Part shown: positions 14,000 to 14,133 of the stretch, piece after piece | How the letters are laid out: each line of letters opens with the position of its first letter | Position numbering within the stretch: position 1 is the stretch's first letter | Source: CAZIPZ01 sp964541075 | GTDB lineage: Bacteria > Acidobacteriota > Terriglobia > 20CM-2-55-15 | Length of the DNA stretch: 14,133 bases | Direction of reading: 5' to 3' | Assembly (NCBI GenBank): GCA_964541075.1 | Contig: CAZIPZ010000099.1 | Location: 1 to 14,133 of the forward strand | The notes under the pieces: generated by a model | What the model saw: the letters and a program-made list of their open reading frames with translations, nothing else | Databases searched by the model: none | Told to the model about the DNA's origin: nothing | Program-made: the position numbers and the translations under genes

Positions 14000-14133
14000 A
14001 TGTCCAAGCTGAAAATCACTCTCGCTCTAGGTTCCTATGACCGGCACGCGCCTTTGCTCGAAGGCTGCATCGACCATCCGGCGGTCGACATCCACTATAT
14101 CGAGTGCGACCCGCAGCAGGGGCGCCATGAGCG
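14000..14133 (+). CDS. 4,5-dihydroxyphthalate decarboxylase-like protein, N-terminal part (3' end outside window)
   Basis: The last 134 bases open a frame that begins MSKLKITLALGSYDRHAPLL and continues EGCIDHPAVDIHYIECDPQQG without a stop. The pattern of a K(I/L)xLALGxYDRxxPLLxG start, followed by a (V/I)(D)(I/L)xY(I/L) strand, is that of proteins annotated as 4,5-dihydroxyphthalate decarboxylase. These share the periplasmic binding protein-like fold of NMT1/ThiY relatives. Only about 44 residues are visible, so activity cannot be judged; many such genes in soil bacteria are of unproven function. No Shine-Dalgarno is obvious before the ATG. The gene follows an intrinsic terminator by 47 bases and so starts a new transcription unit. 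Confidence 0.7.
   Translation, partial: MSKLKITLALGSYDRHAPLLEGCIDHPAVDIHYIECDPQQGRHE

Overview
The window looks like chromosomal DNA of a soil or environmental bacterium with moderate GC. The strongest taxonomic hint is a secreted 1537-residue protein with an N-terminal DUF7948-like region, seven SBBP propeller repeats and C-terminal modules with GW-type 'PHF..G.GW' motifs. That architecture is common in Acidobacteriota. The assignment is tentative because there is no rRNA or other marker.

Layout. Positions 1-153 hold the last codons of a membrane protein on the plus strand. From 159 to 11879 everything reads on the minus strand. In transcription order this is: a Phe/Tyr-rich leader peptide and attenuator, a DAHP synthase-chorismate mutase fusion, prephenate dehydratase, an SLC13/MatC-type anion carrier, molybdate permease ModB, molybdate ATPase ModC, a histone-deacetylase-fold hydrolase, a Spy/CpxP-like periplasmic protein and the SBBP repeat protein. 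From about 11896 the plus strand carries a possible 49-codon ORF, then precorrin-2 dehydrogenase and uroporphyrinogen-III C-methyltransferase, which overlap by ATGA. Next come a small hypothetical gene on the minus strand, an apparent C-terminal gene remnant with its own terminator, and the 5' end of a 4,5-dihydroxyphthalate decarboxylase-like gene that runs off the window.

How the genes work together. The aro-phe pair supplies three steps of phenylalanine/tyrosine synthesis: entry into the shikimate pathway, chorismate to prephenate, and prephenate to phenylpyruvate. It seems to be controlled at three levels. The first is transcription attenuation by a leader peptide with five Phe and three Tyr codons. 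The second is probable feedback through the fused mutase domain. The third is an ACT domain on prephenate dehydratase. The siroheme pair converts uroporphyrinogen III to sirohydrochlorin; no chelatase is in view. ModBC should import molybdate, but no ModA binding protein is in the window.

The best candidate for something not previously described is the attenuator upstream of the DAHP synthase-mutase fusion. A near-consensus promoter lies only 13 nt before the leader AUG, a hairpin covers the Tyr/Phe codons, and an intrinsic terminator runs straight into the Shine-Dalgarno of the first enzyme gene. No tRNA, rRNA, CRISPR array, insertion sequence or integrase was seen.
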